Counted from the first letter of the stretch, positions 1 through 7,651 are shown. The stretch: DNA of 32,950 bases from Lachnospiraceae bacterium (GCA_021770245.1 JAETRI010000039.1:1-32950); one strand, 5' to 3'. Made by a program: numbers and translations. The notes: generated from the letters alone by a model not told the origin.

Positions 1-136
1 TATTTGCGAAATGCACTTCATCCAACGCCCCAAGTGGCATAAATCACTATTTTGTTAGCTGAAATATTGAATTTTCAAGGTACGAAACCCATTTTAGATA
101 TGGGAAGTCTTAGTTATATATTTTTTCTGAACAACA

Positions 137-165
137 TTGACAGTGAGGTATATTTCCGTTAAAAT
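137..165 (+). promoter_or_regulatory. Promoter of the small RNA upstream of DUF3800
   Basis: The sequence shows TTGACA at 137-142, a 17-base spacer and TAAAAT at 160-165, a near-consensus housekeeping promoter. Transcription would begin near 172. That places the structured segment 181-255 at the very 5' end of the transcript, ahead of its own terminator. Confidence 0.75.
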
Positions 166-171
166 TAACAT

Positions 172-258
172 ATAAATAAGTCAGTGGTATCACTGATGGG
201 GCTGGTCGAAAGACCCTGGTCCACCGAACAGCGGGGAATTTCCCCGCTATTTTTGTTA
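172..258 (+). ncRNA. Small structured RNA upstream of a DUF3800 gene
   Basis: A short transcription unit of about 85 nt lies between a strong promoter and an intrinsic terminator. Visible structure: a hairpin with arms TCAGTG/CACTGA (181-196), a hairpin GGTC-GAAA-GACC with a GNRA-type loop (204-215), and the terminator stem AGCGGGG/CCCCGCT (230-248) followed by a U-rich tail. No convincing coding frame is present. From established knowledge, a set of different conserved RNA motifs has been reported near genes encoding the DUF3800 domain; the gene that begins at 286 is such a gene. I infer that this RNA belongs to that group, but I cannot say which motif it matches. It could act in trans as an RNA, or as a leader of the DUF3800 gene when the terminator is read through. 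Confidence 0.6.
230..255 (+). terminator. Intrinsic terminator of the DUF3800-associated RNA
   Basis: A perfect 7-bp stem AGCGGGG/CCCCGCT with a 5-nt loop (230-248) is followed by ATTTTTGTT. It lies 31 bases before the DUF3800 start codon, so the gene is probably expressed by read-through or from another signal. Confidence 0.7.
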
Positions 259-285
259 GGGAAATCTGAGAGGGATGAAGGAAAT

Positions 286-966
286 ATGGCTGAAAAGATT
301 TTAAGTGTTTTTATAGATGAATCGGGTGATTTTGGGCCATATGATTTCCATGCGCCATTTTATCTGATTGCAATGGTCTTACATAATCAGGATATTAATA
401 TTAGTAAAAATATTGATAATTTGGAGAGTCATTTGTCAAACATTGGATATAAACAGCATGCCATCCATACTGGGCCGCTGATCCGCAGGGAATCTGTCTA
501 TGCCAATGACCTTATGGAAGAACGCAAAAGGCTTTTTAATGCATTATTTAATTTTACCCGTAAATTGGATTTCCATTATGTTTGTGCCAAAATAAGGAAA
601 GATGAATGCCCGGATGTAATTACGTTAACAGCGAAAATATCAAAAGCGATTGCAGGAATACTTAAGGATTATTAAAATTTTTGGGAACAGTTTAACTGCA
701 TTATAATTTATTACGACAATGGGCAGATTGAACTTACCAAGATTCTGACTTCTGTTTTTAATGCACTTTATGCTCATGTAGAGTTCCGAAAAGTAAAGCC
801 TGTAGATTATAAATTGTTTCAGGCGGCTGATCTGATTTGTACAATGGAACTACTTGCGGAAAAAGCAGAGTCCAATTCATTTTCAAGGTCGGAACAGGAA
901 TTCTTTTGTTCTGTACGTGACTTTAAAAAGAACTATCTTAAGCCGTTATTGAAGAAGCATTTATAG
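286..966 (+). pseudogene. DUF3800 domain protein interrupted by an in-frame stop
   Basis: Reading from ATG 286 (purine-rich site GATGAAGGA just upstream) gives a protein starting with the DUF3800 N-terminal motif VFIDESGDFG. The frame stops at TAA 673-675. The same frame then stays open to TAG 964-966 and encodes the family's C-terminal half, including IIYYDNGQ and the typical FQAADLI motif. The whole gene would encode about 226 residues, normal for the family, so a single nonsense codon splits an otherwise intact gene. DUF3800 proteins have an RNase H-like acidic core of unknown function and often sit near defence and mobile genes. A recently inactivated gene is most likely; suppression of the stop or a sequencing error are alternatives. 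Confidence 0.8.
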
Positions 967-1186
967 GGAGCAGGTGTGTGGCAGAATGGAAAAGCAAAAC
1001 TGTACATAGCCGTTATCCAGCAGGATGTTCAGGTGGCGATGTGCGGTCGTTTTGGGGAGAATGGAGGTAGAAGCAGACCGGTAAAACAGGGTACTGCTGC
1101 CGGAACATATTCCGGCGGCCGGTTGGTTAAAGAAGTATTTCATCTGATTATTTCGGGGTCTTTTGAGCCACCTGTCCGCACCGTAA
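967..1186. other. Intergenic stretch without a recognised gene
   Basis: About 220 bases follow the DUF3800 remnant. Short open frames exist on both strands but none resembles a known family or has a convincing ribosome binding site. It is probably decayed accessory DNA leading into the toxin remnant that follows. Confidence 0.4.
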
Positions 1187-1345
1187 TATTCAACATATGT
1201 TTCTAAGCAATTTGGGGAAAATAAGGCAAAGGCTTGTGTCAGAGAAATTACGTCAACTGTTCGGTATTTAGAAATATTTCCGGAAGAGGGCCCATGCGTG
1301 GAAGATTTAATAGAATACCCAACAGATTACCATTACTCGGCTTAG
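1187..1345 (+). pseudogene. Possible C-terminal remnant of a RelE/ParE-type toxin
   Basis: The frame opens after a TAA at 1184-1186, has no start codon, and ends at TAG 1343-1345. Its roughly 52 residues include the pattern REITSTVRYLEIFPEEG, which resembles the helix and 'LExFPExG' turn found in RelE/ParE toxins. The N-terminal start and the last strand residues are missing, and no antitoxin gene is seen next to it. It was judged by eye, so the family call is tentative. Confidence 0.4.
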
Positions 1346-1379
1346 CTCGTGCAGCTCGGAAAAACGTGTAGAATCTGCA

Positions 1380-1408
1380 TTGTATTTCTTGGAAAAATGT
1401 GTTATACT
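1380..1408 (+). promoter_or_regulatory. Promoter of the DUF4143 ATPase gene
   Basis: TTGTAT at 1380-1385, a 17-base spacer and TATACT at 1403-1408. Transcription from about 1415 would start after the upstream GTG at 1349, which supports ATG 1442 as the real start of the next gene. Confidence 0.6.
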
Positions 1409-1441
1409 CCTTTCATTCCCACGCAGAAGGGTCGTGATGTG

Positions 1442-2734
1442 ATGAAACGAAACGCCTTAGAAGCCTTGATCCGATGGCAGCACAGTGAAGACCGCAAGCC
1501 AATGGTGCTTAAGGGCGCACGCCAGGTTGGCAAGACCTGGCTCATGAAGGAATTCGGTCAAAACTGCTACGAACATTTCGTTTACTTCAACTTTGACGAA
1601 GAAGATGAACTGAAATCTATTTTCGAGATCAACAAGGACACTCGGCGGATCATAGAATTGCTCTCCCTGATTGCAGGAGAAAAGATCATACCTGGGGAGA
1701 CATTGGTGATTTTTGATGAGATACAAGAGTGCCCTGCCGCCTTGAACACTCTGAAATACTTCAAGGAAAAGGCCAATGAGTATCATATCATTTCAGCTGG
1801 CAGTCTTTTGGGGACGCTGCTGGCTCAGCCAAAATCCTATCCGGTGGGCATGGTGAATCTGCTGGAACTCTCCCCTCTTACCTTTGACGAATTCCTGGCA
1901 GCCACAGAGCCGTCTTTACATGACTACTACTGCGCCATTCAGAAGGGGCAGCCTATTGAGGAGATTTTCCACCGCCGTTTGATGGAAGCCTGCAATAACT
2001 ACTTTATCATTGGAGGAATGCCGGAGTGCGTAGCTTCCTGGGTAACATACAAAGACCCGGCTAAGGTGGCCCGGATTCAGCGAGAGCTGATCGAAATTTA
2101 TGAAAATGACTTCTCCAAGTACAACGGCAGGGTCAACAGCGGGCGCATTCTAATGGTTTTTCGCAGTATTGTCTCCCAGCTTGCCAAGGCCAATGAGAAG
2201 TTCATGTACGGCGCCGTCCGGGAAGGTGGTCGGGCCAGAGACTTCGAGGAAGCAATAGAATGGCTCGTCTCCGCCGGGATGTTGAACCGGGTCTACAATG
2301 TCTCCAAGATGGAGCACCCTCTCGCTGCCTTTGACAAATTGGATCAGTTCAAGCTCTTTGTCTTTGACACCGGACTGCTTAAGCAGATGGCAGGAATCGA
2401 TAACAGCGCTATCCTATTGAAAAACGATTATCAGTTCAAAGGCCCTTTGACTGAGAACTTTATTTTGCAGCAGCTTCGCGGCCAGTTTGCGGTGGAGCCC
2501 CGCTACTATTCCGACAAGAGCGGAGAAATTGACTTCGTGGTGCAGTACGGAACAAAGATTATCCCTATTGAGGCCAAGGGCGGCGAGGACAAATCCGCCC
2601 CCTCCTTCAAGCGGTATATTTCCGAACACCAGCCGGAATATGCCCTCCGGTTCTCCAAACGCGGATATCGGAAGGACGGGTATATCACCAACCTTCCGTT
2701 GTATCTGGCGGGAAAGACGAGAGAACTGCTTTAG
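1442..2734 (+). CDS. AAA-family ATPase with DUF4143 nuclease-like C-terminus
   Basis: The 430-residue protein has a Walker A motif GARQVGKT (residues 25-32), a Walker B motif LVIFDEIQEC with Asp92-Glu93, and a sensor-like segment IISAGS. The C-terminal DUF4143 region contains GEIDFVV (near residue 361) and IPIEAKGG (near 375), matching a PD-(D/E)XK-like fold. This AAA_14/DUF4143 architecture is common in gut Firmicutes and Bacteroidetes; its substrate is unknown. Start ATG 1442 is chosen because AGAAGGG lies just upstream and the promoter at 1380-1408 excludes the earlier GTG. The gene is complete and stands alone between a toxin remnant and a MATE exporter. I assign no specific function beyond ATP-dependent action with a possible nuclease-fold domain. 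Confidence 0.9.
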   Translation: MKRNALEALIRWQHSEDRKPMVLKGARQVGKTWLMKEFGQNCYEHFVYFNFDEEDELKSIFEINKDTRRIIELLSLIAGEKIIPGETLVIFDEIQECPAALNTLKYFKEKANEYHIISAGSLLGTLLAQPKSYPVGMVNLLELSPLTFDEFLAATEPSLHDYYCAIQKGQPIEEIFHRRLMEACNNYFIIGGMPECVASWVTYKDPAKVARIQRELIEIYENDFSKYNGRVNSGRILMVFRSIVSQLAKANEKFMYGAVREGGRARDFEEAIEWLVSAGMLNRVYNVSKMEHPLAAFDKLDQFKLFVFDTGLLKQMAGIDNSAILLKNDYQFKGPLTENFILQQLRGQFAVEPRYYSDKSGEIDFVVQYGTKIIPIEAKGGEDKSAPSFKRYISEHQPEYALRFSKRGYRKDGYITNLPLYLAGKTRELL

Positions 2735-2799
2735 CGGCAGCTCTCCTTGTGTCAAGGCTATCACCCCGGAGGAATTTTTGTGGCGCACATTTTACAAAT

Positions 2800-2818
2800 A
2801 GGCGCAGCTGCCTTTTTC
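2800..2818 (+). terminator. Weak candidate terminator after the DUF4143 ATPase
   Basis: A short stem AGGC/GCCT (2800-2813, one extra G-U pair possible) is followed by TTTTCT. The stem is short, so this is a weak call. Confidence 0.3.
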
Positions 2819-2862
2819 TAATTATCTGTTGCTGAAAATGGCCTGGCAGCCGTGAATGGATA

Positions 2863-2884
2863 CCCGCTGAAGCGGGCCGGGAGG
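2863..2884 (+). promoter_or_regulatory. Hairpin directly before the ribosome binding site of the first MATE gene
   Basis: CCCGCT and AGCGGG (2863-2876) form a tight hairpin two bases before GGGAGG (2879-2884). The same arrangement (stem, then Shine-Dalgarno, then start) recurs at several other genes in this window. Confidence 0.45.
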
Positions 2885-2895
2885 TTAAGGTTCAA

Positions 2896-4281
2896 ATGGA
2901 GAAAAAAGTTCTCAAAACAAAAAAGCCAGCCGACACGGGAAATATGACCGTCGGAAATCCCTATATGCTGATGATCTCTTTTGCCCTGCCTGTATTTTTG
3001 AGCCAGGTTTTTCAGCAGATGTACAATACGGCGGATGCTTTCCTGGTGGGCAGATATCTGGGGACGAACGCGTTGGCCGCAGTCACATCCTCGGGGACGC
3101 TGATTTTTCTGATGACCAGCCTGTTTTACGGGATCGGCATGGGGGGAGGCGTGATGATCTCCCGGTATTTCGGGGCCGATGCCGGGGAGCAGGTTTCCCG
3201 GGCCATACATACGCTGCTGGCCTTTGGCGTGGTCAGCGGTTTCCTGCTTACGCTGGCGGGCGTGGGGTTCACGCCTGTGTTTCTTTCCTGGATGCGGACG
3301 GATCCGGAGGTGATGCCGGAGGCCGTAGAGTACTTCCGTTTTTATTTTGCGGGCGCTTTTGCCATGGTGATGTACAATATCTGCTGCAGCATCATGAACG
3401 CGCTGGGGGACAGCAGACGGCCCCTGTATTACCTGATCTTTTCTTCTTTGCTGAATGTGGGGTTAGACTGCGTGTTCCTGGGGGCTTTCGGCTGGGGAGT
3501 CTGGGCGGCGGCCGTTGCGACGGTCGTCTCCCAGGCGGCCAGCGTAGTGCTGTGCATGGCTCATCTGATGCGCAGGGGGAACGTTTTTACGGTGGAATTG
3601 TCCCAAATCCGTTTTCACAAAAGGATGCTGGCGGAAATCATCCAAAACGGCCTGCCGGCAGGGGTGCAGAATTCGGTGATCGGATTCGCAAATGTGATCG
3701 TACAGTCGCAGATCAATTCCTTCGGGAAATTGGCCATGGCCGCCTATGGGGTCCATTCCAAGATCGAAGGATTCGCTTTTCTGCCCATCATCAGCTTTAA
3801 CATGGCCTGTACCACCTTCATCAGCCAGAACCTGGGGGCAGGGCAGCATAAGAGGGCCAAGCAGGGCGCCCGCTTCGGCATCCTGGCCGCGTCTTGTTTG
3901 GCCGAATGCGTGGGGCTGATCTACTACGGATTCGCTCCGCAGCTGGTGGGGATGTTTGACCGGACGGCGGGCGTGGTGGAGCTGGGCGTCCGGCAGGCGC
4001 GTACCGTGGCGCTTTTCTATTTTCTCCTGGCGTTTTCCCATTCGGTGGCGGCGGTCTGCCGCGGGGCGGGGAAGGCCTTTGTCCCCATGTTCGTCATGCT
4101 GTCCGTGTGGTGCGTCCTGCGGATTTCGTATATTATTACCGTCATGCGCATAACCGGGGATATCGGCCTGATCTACTGGGCCTATCCGATCACCTGGGCG
4201 GTCAGCTCGGTCATCTATCTGCTCTACTATCTGCGTTCCGACTGGGTGCACGGGTTCGACGGCGCCGGGGTGAACGCGTAA
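2896..4281 (+). CDS. MATE family multidrug/cation efflux transporter
   Basis: This 461-residue integral membrane protein has the length and roughly twelve hydrophobic segments of the MATE family. The N-terminal region has the family pattern PVFLSQVFQQMYNTADAFLVG, and a matching second half begins near LPAGVQNSVIGFANVIVQS. MATE proteins export drugs or metabolites in exchange for Na+ or H+. The substrate cannot be read from the sequence. ATG 2896 is preceded by GGGAGG and AAGG and by a small hairpin. The stop codon TAA (4279-4281) lies inside the first unit of an array of TAAGGAG repeats, so the 3' end of the gene has been shaped by repeat expansion. A second, distinct MATE gene lies at 19986-21362. 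Confidence 0.93.
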   Translation: MEKKVLKTKKPADTGNMTVGNPYMLMISFALPVFLSQVFQQMYNTADAFLVGRYLGTNALAAVTSSGTLIFLMTSLFYGIGMGGGVMISRYFGADAGEQVSRAIHTLLAFGVVSGFLLTLAGVGFTPVFLSWMRTDPEVMPEAVEYFRFYFAGAFAMVMYNICCSIMNALGDSRRPLYYLIFSSLLNVGLDCVFLGAFGWGVWAAAVATVVSQAASVVLCMAHLMRRGNVFTVELSQIRFHKRMLAEIIQNGLPAGVQNSVIGFANVIVQSQINSFGKLAMAAYGVHSKIEGFAFLPIISFNMACTTFISQNLGAGQHKRAKQGARFGILAASCLAECVGLIYYGFAPQLVGMFDRTAGVVELGVRQARTVALFYFLLAFSHSVAAVCRGAGKAFVPMFVMLSVWCVLRISYIITVMRITGDIGLIYWAYPITWAVSSVIYLLYYLRSDWVHGFDGAGVNA

Positions 4282-4359
4282 GGAGAGGGCGGCAGCGATA
4301 AGGAGAGCGTCTGCGGTAAGGAGAGCGTCTGTAGTAAGGAGAGCGCCGTCGGTAAGGAG
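4279..4359 (+). repeat. Tandem array of five TAAGGAG-containing units at the end of the MATE gene
   Basis: TAAGGAG occurs at 4279, 4299, 4317, 4335 and 4353, giving steps of 20, 18, 18 and 18 bases. The core unit resembles TAAGGAGAGCGTCTGCGG. The last four units share a frame and, if the MATE stop were read through, would encode a repeated KES(V/A)-type hexapeptide down to a stop at about 4408. TAAGGAG is also a perfect Shine-Dalgarno match, but no gene start follows the array. Confidence 0.7.
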
Positions 4360-4417
4360 GGAGTGTCAGCGGAGGCGGCTTTGGCTTGCGTCTGTTTCGA
4401 GCGCATATAAATCGGGG

Positions 4418-4446
4418 GAGGGAAGGCTTTGACGGCGCCTTCCCTC
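4418..4446. terminator. Stem-loop between convergent MATE and metallo-hydrolase genes
   Basis: A 10-bp perfect stem GAGGGAAGGC/GCCTTCCCTC with a 9-base loop lies between two convergent genes. The plus-strand side is followed by TTTACCTTT. It may terminate transcription from one or both sides; the T-tract is weak on the minus strand. Confidence 0.45.
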
Positions 4447-4447
4447 T

Positions 4448-5281
4448 TTACCTTTCCCTGAAAATATGCCTCGGGTTATAAACGATGTTTCCCAGCCCTC
4501 CGTCTGCGCGCATGCCGGGAGACGTAACGGCCTTCGCCAGCTTGAGCCCCTGAAAATCCATAAAGGCATAAGGAACGCTGTCGTCCTCACCGGCCATGAT
4601 CTGCCGGCAGACTTCCATGACGCCGTCCAGGATGGACTTATCCACAGAAGTGGAGGCGTGGGAGAGGTAGACGGTATCATAGAGGCTTTCCCGCCTCTTA
4701 AGAGCCTCAAGGGTTTCCAGATACGTTTCCACGCTGGCGCTTTCTTCGCCCCACAGGAAAACATTGGGGTTACAGGCGTCTCCGAAGAGGATGCTGCGTT
4801 CTTCACGGTTCAGGATACAGGTCATGCCTTGGGTATGGCCAGGGACCGCGACAGCCTCCAGGGTGATGCCGCCCAGAGGGAAAGTCTGGCCGTCCGCGAG
4901 GGGAAGGTAACCCTGCGTCCGGTCCGGGCACATATTCTCATCCGTCAGTTCCCCGGCGGCTTCCCCCAGGACGAAGGACAGATAGTCCTTTCTCATTTCC
5001 AGCCCTGCGTGTTCGGAAGCCAATTCCCAGTCGGCTTCGCCCAGATACACCTTATCAAAGAGGGCGGCTCCTCCGGCATGGTCGCAGTGGCCGTGGGTGA
5101 GCAGGACGACGACGGGTTTGTCGGTTAATGTTTCCACATAGTCTTTCAGGTTTCCTGCGCCCGTACCGGTATCGATGAGCGCGGCGCTGTCGTTTCCCTC
5201 CACCAAAAAGCAGAAAACGTCTCCCACATTGGTGATTTTGGTGGTGGAAGGGGTGATTTTCTCATGCGTATAGAATTCCAT
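4448..5281 (-). CDS. MBL-fold metallo-hydrolase
   Basis: The 277-residue protein carries the metallo-beta-lactamase metal site: THGHCDH (His63, His65, Asp67, His68), PGHT (His149), FGDAC (Asp168) and a distal LSHAS (His208). This is a glyoxalase II-like hydrolase fold that usually binds two zinc or iron ions. The substrate is unknown. ATG 5281 is preferred over upstream starts because GCAGAGG lies 7 bases before it and the family motif TNVGDVFCFLVEG begins shortly after. It follows the esterase gene (stop at 5364) on the same strand by 82 bases, and both are probably transcribed from the promoter at 6365-6393. A 10-bp inverted repeat stands in the gap. Confidence 0.88.
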   Translation of the reverse strand: MEFYTHEKITPSTTKITNVGDVFCFLVEGNDSAALIDTGTGAGNLKDYVETLTDKPVVVLLTHGHCDHAGGAALFDKVYLGEADWELASEHAGLEMRKDYLSFVLGEAAGELTDENMCPDRTQGYLPLADGQTFPLGGITLEAVAVPGHTQGMTCILNREERSILFGDACNPNVFLWGEESASVETYLETLEALKRRESLYDTVYLSHASTSVDKSILDGVMEVCRQIMAGEDDSVPYAFMDFQGLKLAKAVTSPGMRADGGLGNIVYNPRHIFRER

Positions 5282-5296
5282 TTTTATACCTCTGCA

Positions 5297-5319
5297 TATC
5301 GCAAGCGGAGCTTGCGATA
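5297..5319 (-). repeat. Inverted repeat between esterase and metallo-hydrolase genes
   Basis: TATCGCAAGC and GCTTGCGATA form a perfect 10-bp stem with a 3-base loop. On the minus strand it stands just before the ribosome binding site of the metallo-hydrolase. It may protect or tune the downstream message; there is no T-run, so it is not a classic terminator. Confidence 0.6.
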
Positions 5320-5363
5320 CTGCCAATAATAAAGAGTTTGAAAGTGCCTTCCCTTTGGACCGG

Positions 5364-6281
5364 CTAAACGGCCGGATAGATGCAGCGTCTTATGAAACCG
5401 TCCACCAGATCCAGGACTTCCTTTGTCCAGAACTCGGTTCCGCCGTGGTCTGCGCCCCGGATGATGCATAGTTGTACGTCTTTTCCCAGTTCCTTCATGA
5501 GACGGTAGAGGGTAACGCTCTGTTCGATATTGACCACCCGGTCCTTGGTGCCATGAAGGATCAGCGTGGGGGCGATCCGGGTATCGCTGTTCATGTTGCA
5601 TTCCACGGAAAGCTTTCTCATCAGCTCCGGATGATCCAAAAGATTCACCCCGCCCATGACCATCCCCTCCGGGCTGTCCGGAAGGCAGTGGCGGATCTGG
5701 ATGGGATTGGAGTCCTCCTTCATGACGCTGATGCTTCCGTAATAGTCGATGATTCCCTTCACTTCGGCGGATATGCCGGGGAAAAGGTTGTCCGTTTCCT
5801 CATCATGGATCATGCCGGCGTACACGGCCGTATGCCCGCCGGACGAATCCCCGGCCAGGAGAAAGGCATTCGGGTCGATATGGTATTCGGAGGCGTTTTT
5901 CCGAAGAAAACGGATCGCGTTTCGCGCATCCCTGATCTGGGCGGGAAAAGGTGCGATGCCGGAGTGCCTGTACCGGACGACGGCCACCACATATCCCCGC
6001 AGCGCCAGCCTGGACAGGTTGGGGAGCTGAAAATATACATCCTGTTCCATCCAGGCGGAACCCTGTACGAAGACCACGCAGGGACAGACCATTTCCGGCT
6101 GGTTGCGCGTAAAGGGCTGGAGGATCTGCAGATGGAGGGGGATATCCCGGATCCGGGCATATTCCACGTCATGCAGGTAACGCACGCCCGGTTCATCCCC
6201 GGTGGATCGGATCACCTGCGCACCCTCTACCTCTTGGGTATATTCCGGAAATTCTTCATAGGTCCATTCTTTTACTTCCAT
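5364..6281 (-). CDS. Alpha/beta hydrolase (carboxylesterase/acetyl-xylan-esterase-like)
   Basis: The 305-residue protein has the alpha/beta-hydrolase nucleophile elbow GDSSGG (Ser146), HGTKDRVV (Asp247) and GADHGG (His279), giving a full catalytic triad. The oxyanion region reads VFVQGSAW rather than the canonical HGGxW. The fold resembles the HSL/BD-FAE group of esterases that deacylate small or polysaccharide-linked esters; the substrate is inferred only loosely. No signal peptide is seen, so it should be cytoplasmic. Start ATG 6281 has GGGAG about 7 bases upstream. A strong minus-strand promoter lies at 6365-6393, and the metallo-hydrolase follows in the same transcription unit. Confidence 0.88.
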   Translation of the reverse strand: MEVKEWTYEEFPEYTQEVEGAQVIRSTGDEPGVRYLHDVEYARIRDIPLHLQILQPFTRNQPEMVCPCVVFVQGSAWMEQDVYFQLPNLSRLALRGYVVAVVRYRHSGIAPFPAQIRDARNAIRFLRKNASEYHIDPNAFLLAGDSSGGHTAVYAGMIHDEETDNLFPGISAEVKGIIDYYGSISVMKEDSNPIQIRHCLPDSPEGMVMGGVNLLDHPELMRKLSVECNMNSDTRIAPTLILHGTKDRVVNIEQSVTLYRLMKELGKDVQLCIIRGADHGGTEFWTKEVLDLVDGFIRRCIYPAV

Positions 6282-6364
6282 ATCTGGCTCCCATTCCGCC
6301 GCGGATGCGGCAATAAGATCGGTGAGGACAGGAATGCCCTCTTTTATCGGTTTCCGTTATCTTG

Positions 6365-6393
6365 ATTATATAGGAGACGGAAGGAAATGTCCA
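6365..6393 (-). promoter_or_regulatory. Promoter of the esterase/metallo-hydrolase unit
   Basis: On the minus strand TGGACA (6393-6388), a 17-base spacer and a perfect TATAAT (6370-6365). It lies 84 bases upstream of the esterase start. Confidence 0.75.
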
Positions 6394-6412
6394 GGTATGG
6401 CAGGGGCCGCAC

Positions 6413-6467
6413 AGGACAAACGCATGAAAGGCCCTGAGGCCCGCAAAGCCATTCATGCGTTTGTCCT
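6413..6467. repeat. Palindromic repeat family, copy A
   Basis: Arms AGGACAAACGCATGAA (6413-6428) and its exact reverse complement (6452-6467) enclose a 23-base GC-rich centre with GGCC-type motifs. This is the shortest complete copy and gives the terminal 16 bp shared by the family. It lies between the divergent esterase and Rpn genes. Confidence 0.8.
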
Positions 6468-6532
6468 GGTTAAATCGGGAGGCTTATGGTAATATTGAGA
6501 TACGAAAATAGAAGGGAAAGCAGGTGGGAAGA

Positions 6533-7335
6533 ATGACAGTGACGGAACAGATAGACCGGAAGCATCAGGAAGATTTACAGAGGCTAAGAGGTTTTCGCCT
6601 GCTTGATGATGATTTCCTCACAAAGTGTTTTGAGAAAGATACGGCAAGCATAGAACTGGTGTTGCAGATTGTTTTGGAAAAGCCGGATTTAAAGGTACTG
6701 GATGTTCGCACCCAGGTATTTGTGGAGAATCTGACAAACCGTTCAGTGAGGTTGGATATTCTGGCTACGGACAGCACGGGAGCAAAACTGAACGTGGAAG
6801 TACAGCGCTCCGACAAAGGAGCTGGGAGAAAAAGAGCAAGATATAATAGCAGCATGATGGACGCAAACCTTTTAAAGAAAGGCGAGGACTTCGACAAGCT
6901 GCCGGAAACGTGGGTAATTTTTATCACAGAGAATGACGTAATGGGAAAAGGACTGCCGCTCTATCCGATTGAACGCTGCTTTTTAGAAACCGGGGAAAGA
7001 TTTGAGGACGGTTCGCACATACTGTATGTAAATGGCGCTTATCGTGGAGATACGCCAATCGGGAAGTTAATGCATGACTTCTCCTGCACGGACGCAGCGG
7101 ATATGTACTATGGGACACTGGCAGACAGGGGGAGTTTTTTAAGGAGAGCAAGGAGGGAATCGAGATTATGTGCCGGGCTATGGAAGATATGAGGAATCAG
7201 ACATTGAAAGAGGGAATGATAAGTGTTGCAAAGAGAATGCTGGAAGATGGAACAATAACGCTTGAAAAGATTGCGGAATTTGTTGGTCTTTCTGTTGACG
7301 AGGTGAGAAAATTGAAAACAGATCAAAATGCGTAA
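6533..7335 (+). pseudogene. Rpn-type PD-(D/E)XK nuclease/transposase-like gene with a -1 frame break
   Basis: From ATG 6533 (AGGTGGG upstream) the frame encodes an Rpn/YhgA-like PD-(D/E)XK protein with the active-site pattern RLDILA...LNVEVQRSD. In-frame translation ends at 7192 with an unrelated arginine-rich tail. The family C-terminus (FKESKEG, then MCRAMEDMRNQ and LEKIAEFVGLSVDEVRKL) continues in the -1 frame and ends at TAA 7333-7335. The frames change at T TTT TTA (7135-7141), whose codon phase is exactly that of a -1 slippery heptamer; a slip there restores the family length without gain or loss. Proteins of this family are linked to recombination-promoting nuclease activity. Either a one-base deletion killed the gene, or frameshifting makes the full protein of about 267 residues. 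Confidence 0.8.
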
Positions 7336-7346
7336 ATGGCATTAAT

Positions 7347-7385
7347 GAGCCGGGAATCTAAAAAACAGGTTCCAGGCTCTATTTG
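7347..7385 (+). terminator. Terminator after the Rpn-type gene
   Basis: GAGCC...GGCTC with an inner GGAA/TTCC pairing (7347-7379) is followed by TATTTGTT. It starts 12 bases after the stop codon of the restored Rpn frame. Confidence 0.55.
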
Positions 7386-7441
7386 TTAGGGCAAGGCCTG
7401 TTCTTTATTGAGTAGTTTTTCGCTGATCCGAAAAACGGAAC

Positions 7442-7567
7442 TTGGCAATTCCCGCCCTGTCCGGTCCCGGCAAATCTTCGTTGGCTCTGGACGTTCTCTA
7501 TGCCGAAGGCGCCCGGCGGTATCCGGAGGCCCTGTCCGCCTACATCCGGCGGCGCATGACCCAGGCT
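7442..7567 (+). pseudogene. UvrA-like ATPase fragment
   Basis: A stretch of about 40 residues matches the N-terminal Walker A region of UvrA-type excinuclease ATPases: [19 protein letters not shown] followed by [13 protein letters not shown]. The usual GSGKSS is GPGKSS here. Nothing of UvrA precedes or follows it in frame, so this is a short relic, probably of a UvrA paralogue. Confidence 0.55.
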
Positions 7568-7651
7568 GTCGGACAGCGGGGCCATCGGAACAGGTCCGCC
7601 CGGCAGCCTGTCAGGCGCCCGGCTGAAAGCCATGGCCTTAAGCCGGCCGCA

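Noticed and set aside
1349-1441. GTG start that would add 31 residues to the DUF4143 ATPase
   Set aside because: The predicted promoter -10 (1403-1408) lies inside this extension, and a ribosome binding site fits ATG 1442.
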